A stretch of DNA of 13,590 nt from Prevotella sp. UBA6387 (GTDB taxonomy: Bacteria; Bacteroidota; Bacteroidia; Bacteroidales; Bacteroidaceae): NCBI GenBank assembly GCA_002437565.1, contig DJQL01000018.1, positions 4,136 through 17,725 on the forward strand. The letters run 5' to 3'. Made by a program: the position numbers and the translations under genes. Position 1 is the stretch's first letter, and each line of letters opens with the position of its first letter. The notes beneath the pieces are model-generated. The model was not told the DNA's origin. It did no database searches and saw only the letters and a program-made list of their open reading frames with translations. Below are positions 13,562 through 13,590 of this stretch, piece after piece.

Positions 13562-13590
13562 CAGTCACTTACCCCAGTTCGGTATAAGAT

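Overview
The window looks like a Bacteroidota chromosome, most probably Prevotella or a close relative. The grounds are repeated TAnnTTTG -7 promoter boxes (TAATTTTG, TAACTTTG, TACCTTTG, TATCTTTG), few strong Shine-Dalgarno sequences, a DUF3822-type gene overlapping rsmD, and family members of Bacteroidota type. Genus level is inference. Every gene I support lies on the minus strand, so transcription runs from high to low coordinates.

Positions 1-8722 are ordinary, compact chromosome of moderate GC content. Read in the direction of transcription, the first run starts at about 8700. It holds a membrane-anchored TPR-like protein, queD and queE (7-deazaguanine/queuosine precursor synthesis) and a cardiolipin synthase. 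A second promoter before 4503 leads a run of a small pilin-like membrane protein, a DUF3822-type protein, rsmD and a stand-alone RecD-like helicase. A third, well-formed promoter drives etfB and etfA (the latter cut by the window edge). Gaps inside each run are 4-bp overlaps to about 40 bp, so each is probably one operon.

Positions 8723-9935 hold no credible intact gene. They contain two repeat blocks. The first is a GC-rich 39-bp inverted repeat flanked by 12-bp units in opposite orientations. The second is five tandem 22-bp units.

Positions 9936-13590 are visibly more AT-rich and look like an acquired island. It contains a two-gene restriction-modification system, a small two-helix membrane protein, and a decayed acidic Tyr/Gly-rich gene with three in-frame stops. 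The endonuclease keeps the exact active-site spacing of BsoBI (Asp-x27-Glu-x-Lys-x10-His), so CYCGRG specificity is predicted. The endonuclease gene precedes and overlaps the methyltransferase gene by 22 bp. A strong hairpin lies near the right edge. I see no wholly new defence or mobile system. The most notable items are the repeat-rich boundary, the R-before-M arrangement and the stop-riddled gene beside it.
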